A stretch of 64,000 nucleotides of DNA from Nitrospira sp. (GTDB lineage: Bacteria > Nitrospirota > Nitrospiria > Nitrospirales > Nitrospiraceae), in NCBI GenBank assembly GCA_005239465.1, contig SPAW01000026.1:1-64000 (forward strand), read 5' to 3'. Positions 43,666 through 51,685 of this stretch are shown here, piece after piece. The translations under genes and the position numbers were made by a program. Every line of letters begins with the position of its first letter. Position 1 is the first letter of the stretch. Under the pieces are notes generated by a model. That model ran no database searches. It was not told the DNA's origin and saw only the letters and a program-made list of their open reading frames with translations.

Positions 43666-44466
43666 TCAACGCGTCGACCGGCTGAGCGCGTGCCACGTCT
43701 TGGGGCCTACCACACCGTCGGGATGGAGGCCATGAGCCCGCTGAAAACGGACCACAACCACTTCGGTCTCCCGTCCAAAATGGCCATCGACGGCAAGACG
43801 ATACCCGGCACGACGAAGGGCGCGCTGAATGACGAAGACGTCCTGCCCCTTAGCCGGAGGCCAGTGCAGCCAGAGTTGTCGGACCGGACGCACTAAGCGC
43901 GGTAGACGATGAAGCGCCGCGGTGGTCGCCGGGCCGACAATGCCATCCGCAGGGAGTCCGTGGACCCGTTGAAACGACCGGACTGCCGCGGCCATATCGC
44001 GTCCATAGATGCCGTCGACACGAATGGGGAGATCGTGGCGCCGCAAAAGTCGCTGGAGTTGTACGACGCGCGGCCCTTTCATCGGGGGACGTTCCAGTTG
44101 CAGGAAAGCATAAGTCCCCTTCATGACGGGCCATTGCGACGAGTCCACCCGAGAAAGAGATGCGCGCTTAAGTGGCGGCGGTTGCTTGCCCGCGCCGGTC
44201 AGCGCCATGAGGCGGTGGCGCAGCCCTTCGTTTTCGCGCGCCTTTTCTTCCACCTCCCGCTGCAATGAGGCCTGCAGCGCCTTGAGCTCGGTGTTTTCCG
44301 TGTCCAGTTGCTGACGTTCGTCTAAGGCATCGTTAAGTTCGGCGTGGAGCGCTTCGATTTGATCTTGAAGAGCGGGGGGCCAGTAATCGCAACCGATGAG
44401 GCTTAAATATCCGGTGCCCAAGACCGCTATGCTTACTAGGCCGGCCACCCGCTTGTTGATGGTCAT
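43666..44466 (-). CDS. Lipoprotein with coiled coil and two peptidoglycan-binding repeats
   Basis: A 266-residue protein with an N-terminal lipobox (LSLIGC after GLVSIAVLGTGY), a coiled coil at residues about 32-80 (IEALHAELNDALDERQQLDT onward) and two C-terminal PG_binding_1 repeats: QLQRLLRRHDLPIRVDGIYG with RSFQRVHGLPADGIVGPATT, and VIQRALRRAGYRLAVDGHFG with VRFQRAHGLHPDGVVGPKTW. It probably tethers the envelope to peptidoglycan. The ATG at 44466 has GGAG (CCGGAGTTG) immediately upstream; the ATG at 44502 is less likely. Last of a minus-strand run of small envelope genes. Confidence 0.85.
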   Translation of the reverse strand: MTINKRVAGLVSIAVLGTGYLSLIGCDYWPPALQDQIEALHAELNDALDERQQLDTENTELKALQASLQREVEEKARENEGLRHRLMALTGAGKQPPPLKRASLSRVDSSQWPVMKGTYAFLQLERPPMKGPRVVQLQRLLRRHDLPIRVDGIYGRDMAAAVRSFQRVHGLPADGIVGPATTAALHRLPRLVRPVRQLWLHWPPAKGQDVFVIQRALRRAGYRLAVDGHFGRETEVVVVRFQRAHGLHPDGVVGPKTWHALSRSTR

Positions 44467-44501
44467 CAACTCCGGATTTCTCCCTCTGTGGAATGACCGC
44501 A

Positions 44502-44699
44502 TCAGGTTTCTTCGCCTTGATCGAGAAAGTCATCATAACAGTGTCGATGCCATACGTGAGGGATCGCGTCGTGGGATGGCAAGCTTGCACGGAGCTCGAA
44601 AACCAGATCGTCGCACTCAAGGTCCGCTGACAGTCCACAGAACACACAGGGAAGCTGGGAGTGGCTGCGTGTTCGTTCACTATGACTATTGTCGTTCAT
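44502..44699 (-). CDS. Small Cys/His protein, possible zinc binding
   Basis: A 65-residue soluble protein. Pattern: LPCVFCGLSADLECDDLVFE, then HVWHRHCYDDFL, that is CxxC plus a C-terminal HxxxHC cluster, suitable for one zinc ion. The ATG at 44699 follows AGGGG (CAGGGGATCAC). It overlaps nothing downstream and ends 36 bases before the lipoprotein start. Similar short Cys/His proteins are common beside envelope genes, but I cannot name this one. Confidence 0.55.
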   Translation of the reverse strand: MNDNSHSERTRSHSQLPCVFCGLSADLECDDLVFELRASLPSHDAIPHVWHRHCYDDFLDQGEET

Positions 44700-44733
44700 G
44701 TGATCCCCTGAATTGGTCGGGTCGACGTTGTCG

Positions 44734-45279
44734 TCATCGGTGCGATACCTCACCGTAGCGTTCGATCGGTGTGTCGCGTCGTTTTTCAGTACCCTGATGC
44801 ATGCAGGGAGACATCGGGATGCGCGGGACGACTGTTCCGGCATTCAGTGCTCGGTGATCATCACGGGTGGTCGGCGGAAAAACGGAGATCCTGGCGGCAT
44901 CGGGCGTTTTGAGTGAAGGGATCACGTGATGTTTTAGAATAGCGATCACTTGACGGATGAGTTGCACAGCCAAGAGTTCGTTTTTGTCGAGGACATCTGC
45001 CGCGTTACGCAGTAAGGTGGCGGCATGTTTCAGCGACTGGCGCGGCGTTCCGGACAACCCAGAGGGTTCAACGTGTTCAAGGTTGGTGTGGTGGCCAGCA
45101 AACTCCTTTTGCAGACCGAGGTGTGACGGCTGCGGGACCCCCGCGATTGCCGAAGCAGGGTCCGGATGGAGATCCCCATCAGGGACGCAACCCTTCTGGG
45201 GAAGGAACCATAGGCCGGTTGCGATTATCGGAATCACCAGGAAAGCTCGGTTCACGGGAAATACCGCCGTAGGGATCAT
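44734..45279 (-). CDS. Hypothetical exported or membrane-anchored protein
   Basis: A 181-residue protein whose start (MIPTAVFPVNRAFLVIPIIA) is a signal or anchor. The body contains a helical repeat-like part, SLKHAATLLRNAADVLDKNE with LLAVQLIRQVIAILKHHVIP, and a disordered-looking C-terminus. No family recognised. GGGAGGC stands before the ATG at 45279. It precedes the small Cys/His gene on the same strand with a 34-base gap, so they may be co-transcribed. Confidence 0.5.
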   Translation of the reverse strand: MIPTAVFPVNRAFLVIPIIATGLWFLPQKGCVPDGDLHPDPASAIAGVPQPSHLGLQKEFAGHHTNLEHVEPSGLSGTPRQSLKHAATLLRNAADVLDKNELLAVQLIRQVIAILKHHVIPSLKTPDAARISVFPPTTRDDHRALNAGTVVPRIPMSPCMHQGTEKRRDTPIERYGEVSHR

Positions 45280-45374
45280 CAGTGCCTCCCTCTTCAACAG
45301 GTGACGGGTTCGCTTCCCACCATACTGGCGTGCTCTTGAACGGTTGTCACAAGGCTACTCGACCGTCGCCTTGT

Positions 45375-45497
45375 TCAATGGAGTGAAAGATGCCGCAGCG
45401 GCCTGTTCTTCCTCCCGCGGGCCGACCACCGACGCCGTTTCTTCCACCTGAACAGACCCCAAAGCAGCGCACCGAGAACCAACAGTGCAAGTTCCAT
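45375..45497 (-). CDS. 40-residue membrane protein with basic tail
   Basis: ATG 45497 follows GGGAGGA with ten bases of spacing. The product is MELALLVLGALLWGLFRWKK followed by a stretch of Arg/Lys (RRRWSARGRKNRPLRHLSLH), so one TM helix and a positively charged cytosolic tail. It is too short for standard gene finders. It sits 32 bases beyond the FKBP gene on the same strand, so it could be its operon partner. No function known. Confidence 0.5.
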   Translation of the reverse strand: MELALLVLGALLWGLFRWKKRRRWSARGRKNRPLRHLSLH

Positions 45498-45528
45498 CAC
45501 AGGCGATTCCTCCCTTGCCCCACCGCGA

Positions 45529-46035
45529 TCAGGCACAGTGAATGTCCGAGTTGGGGTAGTCCACAATTTCGAGAAGATCAAGTTGGACCATGATACTCTT
45601 GCCTGCCAACCGATGGTTGGCATCGAGGGTGACTCGATAACGGTCCAATCCTGTAATGATCATGCGGACCAACGTGTCGTTCTTTTTCCGTACGTCGAGC
45701 CCTAATCCGACTATCGGCACGACACCTTGAGCCTCCAGCCAGCTGCGACTCACTTGACAGGAGAGCTCGGGGCGATAAGGGCCGAAAGCCAGATCAGGTG
45801 GAATTTGTTCGGTTCTGGATTCACCGACTGTCATGCCGATGACCAGTTTCTCCACCCCCCGCATGACGGTATGTTGCCCTATCGTAAAGACCAGCGGTTC
45901 GCCAAACAGCGACGAGTCGACCAGAGTCCCCTCTTCAGACCAGGCGAGAAAATCCACACGGACGGTATCTCCTACTCGGACACGACGGACGGCAAGATCA
46001 TGGGTCTGGAGCTTGGACATGCGAGAGGCGCTCAT
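45529..46035 (-). CDS. FKBP-type peptidyl-prolyl isomerase, SlyD-like
   Basis: A 168-residue cytosolic FKBP. The core shows VGDTVRVDFLAWSEEGTLVD, FTIGQHTVMRGVEKLVIGMT, then VGESRTEQIPPDLAFGPYRP and a C-terminal part LDANHRLAGKSIMVQLDLLE, the SlyD layout with an insert-in-flap domain. It lacks the His/Cys-rich metal-binding tail of E. coli SlyD. It helps protein folding; SlyD also delivers nickel, but here the tail for that is missing. AAAGGAGG stands 8 bases before the ATG at 46035. Confidence 0.87.
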   Translation of the reverse strand: MSASRMSKLQTHDLAVRRVRVGDTVRVDFLAWSEEGTLVDSSLFGEPLVFTIGQHTVMRGVEKLVIGMTVGESRTEQIPPDLAFGPYRPELSCQVSRSWLEAQGVVPIVGLGLDVRKKNDTLVRMIITGLDRYRVTLDANHRLAGKSIMVQLDLLEIVDYPNSDIHCA

Positions 46036-46254
46036 GATTCTTGTTCCTCCTTTCACGGAGTCGTGGTGGTGAGGCGAACAGGTATGGTTCTGTAACGACC
46101 ATGGATGGTCTGTTCCACCGTCTTGGGTTGGAGAACTAGGGATATTTCAGAACATTTCGAGAGCATCCCTGGCATGATTTACAACGCTCGGCGTGAGTTT
46201 CCAATGATTCGACTGCGAGCACCTGCTCGCAATCTGGAACGTGCAGAGGATGTC

Positions 46255-46899
46255 TTACGGGACAACTGAGAACAACGCATGCGTCACCACGCAGTGTTTA
46301 AGTTCTTGTTTCGTCCGCACGTTGAACCGTCGCTTGAGGTGGGCGATTGACAACCGGACGGCTCCGATCGGCAGCCCTAGCACCATGGCGATCCGATAAG
46401 CCGGATAGTCTCTTACAATCAAATGGAGCACGCGCCTGTCCAAATCCGTCAGGTCAGCCATCTGTTTAAGCCGATTTGTGCGGCTGTTTTCTATCGCCCT
46501 TGTGACGGCCAGTGAGACGTACGGCTGGCCGGACAGGACCGCATCGATTGCCGGTGCCAGTTCTGCTGCGGCGTCGTATCGATAAAGCACACCTTCTGCT
46601 CCTGCTGAGAGGATCGCCTCTCTGACCTCTGCGCGCCGCATCCCCGTCACACCCAGGACATGGCAGCTGGGTCTGATCTCCTTGATGCGGGTGATAGTCT
46701 TGAGGCTGCCAGCGCATAGAAAGTCGACCAACACCACGTCAGGACGAAGACGCACCACGCCGGACAGCAGGGAGTGTTCATTGGCATTTACCGTGTCGAT
46801 GCGATACCGATCACAGAACTGTAGACGGCTGTCTTCAAGGATCATCGGGTGTAGCCCGGCGAGGAGCAGCCGCGGCTGTATAGGAGAAGAATCAGACAT
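46255..46899 (-). CDS. LuxR-type regulator with degenerate receiver domain
   Basis: A 214-residue two-domain protein. The receiver-like domain keeps a potential phosphoacceptor (VVLVDF, Asp59), but the acidic pair is replaced (LLLAGLHP) and the conserved Lys is missing (VLYRYD). The C-terminal domain is a LuxR helix-turn-helix (LTDLDRRVLHLIVRDYPAYR, then IGAVRLSIAHLKRRF). Such atypical receivers often act without phosphorylation. It stands next to, but is not fused with, the canonical two-component pair just upstream on the same strand. Target unknown. Confidence 0.83.
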   Translation of the reverse strand: MSDSSPIQPRLLLAGLHPMILEDSRLQFCDRYRIDTVNANEHSLLSGVVRLRPDVVLVDFLCAGSLKTITRIKEIRPSCHVLGVTGMRRAEVREAILSAGAEGVLYRYDAAAELAPAIDAVLSGQPYVSLAVTRAIENSRTNRLKQMADLTDLDRRVLHLIVRDYPAYRIAMVLGLPIGAVRLSIAHLKRRFNVRTKQELKHCVVTHALFSVVP

Positions 46900-47035
46900 G
46901 CCGGATCTCCGATATTCTTCATGAACATGTGCGGCATTGTCCGAGAGAATAGGCCGGCGGGGAACTGGGGAAATACCTGGTTGTAGCTCTTGCGATCCCC
47001 GGAGATGTCTGCTTGAGGATGCCTGATAGGAAGGG

Positions 47036-47677
47036 TCAGGAAGAGACTAATCCGTGCGTCATCGCATATTTGGTGAGATCGGCTGTCGTATGAACGCCAA
47101 GCTGTTTCACGATGCGTGTCTTATGAAATTCGACGGTCTTGACCGAGACACAGAGAATCGATGCGATCTCCTTCAATGATCGGCCTTCGGCGACCAGTTG
47201 CAAGACTTCTCGCTGGCGAAGCGTCAATTGGGCGTGCGCCTGTCCGACAGAGCGCTTGCCGTGTAAGAGCGGATCCAGCACGCCCTTGGCCAGCATGGGA
47301 GACACGTAGAGCTGTCCACGCAGGGTGGCTCGAATGGCTTGGAGCAACTCCGTCGCGGTGGATCGCTTCAGGATATAGGCTGCGGCACCGGCTCTGAATG
47401 CCTCGGTGACATATGTGGCATCCCCATGCATGCTCAGAAACACCAATCTCGCGTCGGGCACCAGACGCCTGAGCTGATGGGCCGCATCAATGCCGTTGAG
47501 GAGCGGCATCGAGAGATCCAACACGATGACATCCGGCTGGAGACGAGGCGCTGCCTCGAGCAGAGCGCGGCCATCTCCGACTTCGCCAACCAGTTCGAAC
47601 TCCGGTTCCAGCACTTTATGCAGCGCCTCCACAAACAGGGTATGGTCGTCGGCCAAGAGAATCCGCGGCTTGGTCAT
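47036..47677 (-). CDS. LuxR/NarL-family response regulator
   Basis: A 213-residue canonical regulator: receiver with ILLADDHT (acidic pair), Asp54 in VIVLDLSMPLLNG and the Lys in YILKRS; C-terminal LuxR helix-turn-helix LTLRQREVLQLVAEGRSLKE and SVKTVEFHKTRI. The start overlaps the kinase stop as ATGA, so they form one transcription unit. It is a paralogue of the regulator at 738-1385 (shared VEFHK region and tail TADLTKYAMTHGLVS). Confidence 0.93.
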   Translation of the reverse strand: MTKPRILLADDHTLFVEALHKVLEPEFELVGEVGDGRALLEAAPRLQPDVIVLDLSMPLLNGIDAAHQLRRLVPDARLVFLSMHGDATYVTEAFRAGAAAYILKRSTATELLQAIRATLRGQLYVSPMLAKGVLDPLLHGKRSVGQAHAQLTLRQREVLQLVAEGRSLKEIASILCVSVKTVEFHKTRIVKQLGVHTTADLTKYAMTHGLVSS

Positions 47678-48423
47678 GACGACTCCGCTCCCAGAACAAA
47701 ATTCGCGGTGACTCTAGTCCCCTCGCCGGGCGAAGAATGCCAGACCACTGATCCATTCAATAACCGAGCCCGTTCCTGCATGCTGAGCATGCCGAGCCCT
47801 TCCTTGCGACTCCTGACTTCCTCGAGGTCCATTCCAATCCCATTGTCCCAAATGGTCAGCGAGATTGTATCGGATGATACGGTAAGCACCAGGGTTACTT
47901 GTGAGGCTTTGGCATGCAGTCCGACATTCCCCAAACTTTCCTGTGCGATCCGATACAGGCAGGTTGCCAGGCGCAGCGGGATGGGAGCGGCCGACCGAGG
48001 CTTCGTAAATCGAGCGTTGATGCCGGTGCGTTTGACGAAATCGTTGAGATAGCGTTGGAGCGCCACGACAAGTCCAAGATCCTCCACCGTCGTCTGATGG
48101 AACCGATAGGCGAGTTCACGGACATCGTCCGATAACTCGCTGACATGTCGGCGGATGGCGCGAATCCGTTGGCGAACGGTGGTCGGAGAGCCCGGAAGAT
48201 TTCGGCTGAGCGAGTCGAGTTGCAGGCCGATCGCGCCAAGACGCTGGTTCACATCGTCGTGGAGATCGCGTGAGATGCGACGCCGCTCTTCGTCCTGGAC
48301 TGTGAGCAGCTTCCCGGCCAGGGTACGAAGATCTTCCCGATGCCGGTTTTCCTGTTCCCCTTCACAATCCAATCCGGCGACTTTCACACCGGGAGCTACG
48401 ATCTTGTTGCAGGCCTTAGCCAT
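47674..48423 (-). CDS. Cytosolic histidine kinase, NarX/LuxR type
   Basis: A 249-residue kinase with no TM helix and no PAS domain. HisKA_3 has VQDEERRRISRDLHDDVNQR (His55), the ATPase domain has IAQESLGNVGLHAKASQV (N-box) and WDNGIGM (G1). The first 30 residues (with Cys5 and Cys20) are all that precede it, so the input is a mystery; perhaps a partner protein or a soluble signal. It overlaps the downstream regulator gene. Paralogue of the kinase at 1-732, which appears to have a PAS domain. Confidence 0.9.
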   Translation of the reverse strand: MAKACNKIVAPGVKVAGLDCEGEQENRHREDLRTLAGKLLTVQDEERRRISRDLHDDVNQRLGAIGLQLDSLSRNLPGSPTTVRQRIRAIRRHVSELSDDVRELAYRFHQTTVEDLGLVVALQRYLNDFVKRTGINARFTKPRSAAPIPLRLATCLYRIAQESLGNVGLHAKASQVTLVLTVSSDTISLTIWDNGIGMDLEEVRSRKEGLGMLSMQERARLLNGSVVWHSSPGEGTRVTANFVLGAESS

Positions 48424-48684
48424 GTCACGATCCTTTTATCACCATACTGCGCGCCGGAAGGCTTACGCAACCCTTCGTCAAGGAGACTGTCGCACGATCG
48501 ATTCCTCAAGGGCTCGTTTGCCGCAGCTCTCCAGAGAAGCTTCGAGGGTTGTCGGATCGAGGAGCCGATCGGGTGCGTCGAACGATCATCGCGGAGGACT
48601 GAGCAAGCGGGGCGTACCGTTCATCGAACACGCGTTGTCCTTCGGGGGTGAGAGCAAACTCCGAGAGGCCCAGGCTGAAGCGCG
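48424..48684. other. Gene-free stretch
   Basis: Lies between the kinase start and the end of the broken K+ channel gene, both on the minus strand. A minus-strand frame reads FALTPEGQRVFDERYAPLAQ, which looks protein-like but lacks a start; it could be a remnant. Nothing else recognised. Confidence 0.3.
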
Positions 48685-49734
48685 CTAGGCAACGGGATTC
48701 AGCAACACGAGCAGGTCTCCCCCCCTGGAGCTGCCTGCCTTCTTGGACTTCCGTCAGCGAGATGGATGACGGTGTTTCCGCGATACACCCTGAGAACGAT
48801 CGCCGGCTTGAGGTCCGCCGCAGTCTTGCCGATCTCCTCTTCTCGAATCTGGCGCTCGATGAGATGCACTCGTCCCCCAGATGTCAACAGATCCTCCAGA
48901 TACTGGACCATATGCGACTGATCCACGGCGGCGGCCAAAGCGTAGCCGCCGAACGTGGCGGGAGCGACGATGCTGTTCGCGCCTCCCTGGCGAAACAGTT
49001 TGATGTTCTCTTCTTCCTTGGCGCTGACGATGATCCGAATCGAGGGATTCAGGTGCCGCGCCGTCAGAAGAATCAAGGCGCTCGTGTCGTCCCGGCCAGC
49101 TGCGATGATGAGGGCATTCGCCTTCTCCAACACGGCGTCTCTCAACGTCGCCTCTTGAGTACAATTCCCCTGAAGTGCGGCCACCCCGCAGCCGGCCGCG
49201 GCCCGGGCCCGATTCTCCTGGTGGTCGATCACGAGGATCTGCTTCGGATCGGTTCCCTTCGCCAACAGTTCTTTGACCGCCGCCGCTCCCGTATTGCCGA
49301 AGCCGCAGACGATGACCAGTCGGCCGAGAGCGGTCTTCAACGTAGCCATGCGGTAGTCCTCCATGTATCGCCGGATGATGAGTTGATACGCCGTGCCCAA
49401 GAACAAGAGCCAGACCGCGATGCGCGCCGGCATCACCACGAGCGTGTCGATGAGTCTGGTCCGAGGCGTGACGGGAACGATGTCGCCGTAGCCCACCGTG
49501 GTCAAGGTAACCATGCTGAAGTAGACAACGTCGCTGAACGAAATCTAGCCGTCGCTGTGGTCGCGCAAGCCGTCTCGATCGAACCAGAGGATGGCGATGA
49601 CCACGCAGAGGAGGAACAGGACAACGCCTAGCCGCGCCAGGAGCCTGCGGACCGGTAGGAGATCGTCCGGGTTGTGGAGCACGGATGCCGAGCGGTAGAG
49701 AGGGGTCGCCGCATGGGAGGGGGTGCAGTAACAA
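48685..49734 (-). pseudogene. TrkA-N-type potassium channel gene with amber stop and C-terminal frameshift
   Basis: The minus strand encodes a two-TM K+ channel with a cytosolic RCK part: TM1 GVVLFLLCVVIAILW, the filter TVGYGD in SMVTLTTVGYGDIVPVTPRT, then a Rossmann RCK domain (RLVIVCGFGNTGAAAVKELL) and RCK-C. A TAG at 49545-49547 lies between TM1 and the filter. Near the end a G7 run (48719-48725, minus strand) puts the frame off: two bases fewer, or one more, would restore APGG.DLLVLLNPVA and a stop at 48685. Without repair the product is truncated at both ends. No clear start codon is left for TM1. Real decay or assembly error. Confidence 0.72.
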
Positions 49735-49821
49735 GCCGGGGAAAATGAGTCAAACGTCGCCTCGATGTCGGCAGATACCGGGGCGAAAGGCTCCGACGCC
49801 TATCGAAGAAGTTAATTGAGG

Positions 49822-49852
49822 CCCCTTGACAAGGGGAGCGCATTGCTATAAA
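49822..49852 (+). promoter_or_regulatory. Sigma-70-like promoter inside a palindrome
   Basis: TTGACA (49826-49831) is followed by a 15-base spacer and TATAAA (49847-49852) preceded by TGC, an extended -10. The -35 sits inside the perfect palindrome CCCCTT-GAC-AAGGGG (49822-49836), a natural place for a repressor. It would drive the gene at 49936. Confidence 0.6.
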
Positions 49853-49870
49853 CTGACCGTATAGTCATAT

Positions 49871-49886
49871 ACGACTATATAGTCGT
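49871..49886. promoter_or_regulatory. 16-bp perfect palindrome, operator candidate
   Basis: ACGACTATATAGTCGT is a perfect palindrome 20 bases after the -10. Further half-sites flank it: TATAGTC at 49860-49866, and GTCGTATGGTC downstream. The array TATAGTC-ATATAC-GACTATA also forms a spaced dyad. Together they look like a multi-site operator for one dimeric regulator. No regulator gene is directly adjacent. Confidence 0.6.
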
Positions 49887-49935
49887 TAGTGGTCGTATGG
49901 TCATTATGTGAACCTGTTTTTCTGGAGGTGTCGGT

Positions 49936-50406
49936 ATGGAAGCGAGAGTCATGGGAGTAGTCGGAGTCCGGAAAAGACGTACGGGACAAACGAGCCGTGC
50001 CGTGATTGCAAGTTCCTTGGGTGTCCGAAGCGGCGTCGCGTACCAGAGCGATTCGCGCCAAAGCGAGAAGGCGATCGAGCCGGAACATCCTGAGCGAGCT
50101 GAGATCCACGAACCCATTGGGTCCATCCACGGCTGCAGGGGGATCCAGCTCCGTTATCACACCGATGAAGGGATGAAAGGCGAAGCGCCCGGATATATGA
50201 CGGCAAACAACAGGCTTTTTCTCGCCACTCCGTCGATATTACCCCTGGGAGCTTCCGTGATTTTGGATGCAAGCCAAGAGGCTCCGTCGAACGTGGCCCA
50301 GACGATAACAGGGAGAGTGACTTCGGTCTTTCCGGTGGCGGACGAGTTCGGGTTTCCCCCTGGAATCGGGGTTTCCGTGACCCAGGGATTCGAAGGGCTG
50401 GGCTGA
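49936..50406 (+). CDS. PilZ-like domain protein
   Basis: A 156-residue soluble protein. The first 65 residues are basic and probably disordered. The C-terminal 90 residues fit a small beta-barrel of the PilZ type: QLRYHTDEGM, NRLFLATPSILPLGASVILD, ITGRVTSVFPVADEFGFPPG and IGVSVTQGF. The RxxxR c-di-GMP motif expected at the start of PilZ domains is not clear, so c-di-GMP binding is doubtful. GGAGGTG stands before the ATG. It is driven by the palindrome-rich promoter 80-110 bases upstream, which indicates tight regulation. Confidence 0.55.
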   Translation: MEARVMGVVGVRKRRTGQTSRAVIASSLGVRSGVAYQSDSRQSEKAIEPEHPERAEIHEPIGSIHGCRGIQLRYHTDEGMKGEAPGYMTANNRLFLATPSILPLGASVILDASQEAPSNVAQTITGRVTSVFPVADEFGFPPGIGVSVTQGFEGLG

Positions 50407-50458
50407 TGTACGGTGCCAGGAGGAACACATCCATGGCGCTGAAAAGGAAGGAGGAATC

Positions 50459-50731
50459 ATGAACCCCTGTCGGGACAGTGAGCGACTTGTGGGCCAAAGA
50501 TGGAGAGGGACGCCTCTGCTGTCGACGCAAGTTTTCAAGGAGTTGACCGGTTTGGCTTGCGCCTCTTGTGGAGCCAGACATTACTATTTGGTCCTGCGTG
50601 TGAGTGCGTGGAGTCAAGGAACCTCGTTGGCCGCTCGGTGCAGCCGGTGCCATGAACCAAGACGGTGCCTCTCGGAAGACCGGCTCGTTCAAGACATCGA
50701 GCAGGCGGCGCGCATGCCGCCTGCTGGCTAG
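50459..50731 (+). CDS. Small protein with two CxxC pairs
   Basis: A 90-residue protein with a zinc-ribbon-like centre: GLACASCGARHYYLVLRVSA and LAARCSRCHEPRRC, giving CxxC...CxxC. GAAGGAGGAATC lies right before the ATG at 50459. It follows the PilZ-like gene by 52 bases on the same strand and may be co-transcribed. Family not recognised; the pattern suggests structural zinc. Confidence 0.55.
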   Translation: MNPCRDSERLVGQRWRGTPLLSTQVFKELTGLACASCGARHYYLVLRVSAWSQGTSLAARCSRCHEPRRCLSEDRLVQDIEQAARMPPAG

Positions 50732-50789
50732 GCGGGATCGCAGAAGCAATGAATGACTAGTCCGGGATCGATAGAAAGGAGTAATTGCC

Positions 50790-51017
50790 ATGAACGACAA
50801 AATGTACGGAGCCGTCACGGGAGGATTGGTGTTCTTGTTCGGAATGATTGTTGGAGCGGGAGCAGGTCTGTTGCTGGCGCCTGCTTCCGGCGCGGGAACC
50901 CGGCGTCGCCTCAGAGCCATGGCCGAGGACTTAGGAGAAGAGATCGGCGACATAGCCACAGATGCGTGTTTGAAGGTCGATCAAGTGATCGAACGCGGAA
51001 GGCAGATGGTCGCCTGA
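50790..51017 (+). CDS. YtxH-domain small membrane protein
   Basis: A 75-residue protein: one TM helix at the N-terminus (YGAVTGGLVFLFGMIVGAGA) followed by GLLLAPASGAGTRRRLRAMA and a helical tail rich in Glu/Asp, the YtxH pattern (helix, LLLAP(K/S)SG, charged helix). YtxH proteins are small stress-linked membrane proteins of unknown mechanism. SD AAAGGAG eight bases before ATG. Confidence 0.8.
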   Translation: MNDKMYGAVTGGLVFLFGMIVGAGAGLLLAPASGAGTRRRLRAMAEDLGEEIGDIATDACLKVDQVIERGRQMVA

Positions 51018-51112
51018 CGAGAAACTCACCAAACATTGCTCATGGCGTGGGTGTGGTGAGGATGAGAAGGACATACACGGAGCAGCGATAACCGCAATTG
51101 AGGAGGTTGATC

Positions 51113-51328
51113 ATGACGTGCACACGATGTCGAGGTCTTATGGTGCCAGATCGATTCATGGATCTACGGGATGATACGGGTCACCTGGATTTTCTGGGGT
51201 GGCGCTGCCTCAATTGCGGCGAAGTGGTTGATCCGGTGGTCCTCACGCATCGGGTCGATGCACCGACAGGACCCTATCAAGGACGAACACGCGATCGCCG
51301 CATGTGGGAACGTCTCGTCGCAGCCTGA
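51113..51328 (+). CDS. Small zinc-ribbon protein
   Basis: A 71-residue protein: CTRCRGLMVPDRFMDL, FLGWRCLNCGEVVDPVVLTH; two CxxC knuckles about 30 residues apart, a zinc ribbon. GAGGAGG precedes the ATG at 51113, which is better than the in-frame ATG at 51098. This short family is common in Nitrospirota and Deltaproteobacteria, but without a known role. Part of a run of small plus-strand genes from 49.9 to 51.7 kb. Confidence 0.65.
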   Translation: MTCTRCRGLMVPDRFMDLRDDTGHLDFLGWRCLNCGEVVDPVVLTHRVDAPTGPYQGRTRDRRMWERLVAA

Positions 51329-51388
51329 TGGACCCGGCAGAGGGCTGACAAAGCCGATGGGGTTTGTCGTCCTCGGAAAGGGGCTTTC

Positions 51389-51685
51389 ATGTTTGGCTCA
51401 TTCGGATGGATGGAACTGCTCCTCATTCTGTTTATCGTTCTCATTGTTTTCGGCGCGGGGAAGTTGCCTCAGTTAGGTGAAGGAGTCGGGAAGGCGATCA
51501 AGGGATTCAAGCGATCCGTCAATGAGCCGGAGCCTACGGTCGAAGATGCGAGTGCGCCCGAAGGAGGATCGCCTTCCACGATATCAGCCCAGCCGGAATC
51601 CGTCGCGGCTCCGGCGCCACCGGTCGCTGCAGGAACCGGGTCTCCTCAGGTCGGGCCTCAAGACGCGACATCTCGACAAGCCTGA
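51389..51685 (+). CDS. tatA: Twin-arginine translocase subunit TatA/TatE
   Basis: A 98-residue TatA: short periplasmic N-terminus, TM helix (WMELLLILFIVLIVFGAG), the FGxGKLP hinge, amphipathic helix (LGEGVGKAIKGFKRSVN) and a disordered acidic/proline-rich tail. It forms the pore for folded Tat substrates. No tatB or tatC lies near. AAAGGGG precedes the ATG. Confidence 0.92.
   Translation: MFGSFGWMELLLILFIVLIVFGAGKLPQLGEGVGKAIKGFKRSVNEPEPTVEDASAPEGGSPSTISAQPESVAAPAPPVAAGTGSPQVGPQDATSRQA

Noticed and set aside
48340-48651. 103-codon plus-strand frame
   Set aside because: Overlaps the start of the kinase gene and has no SD or domain; most likely antisense shadow.
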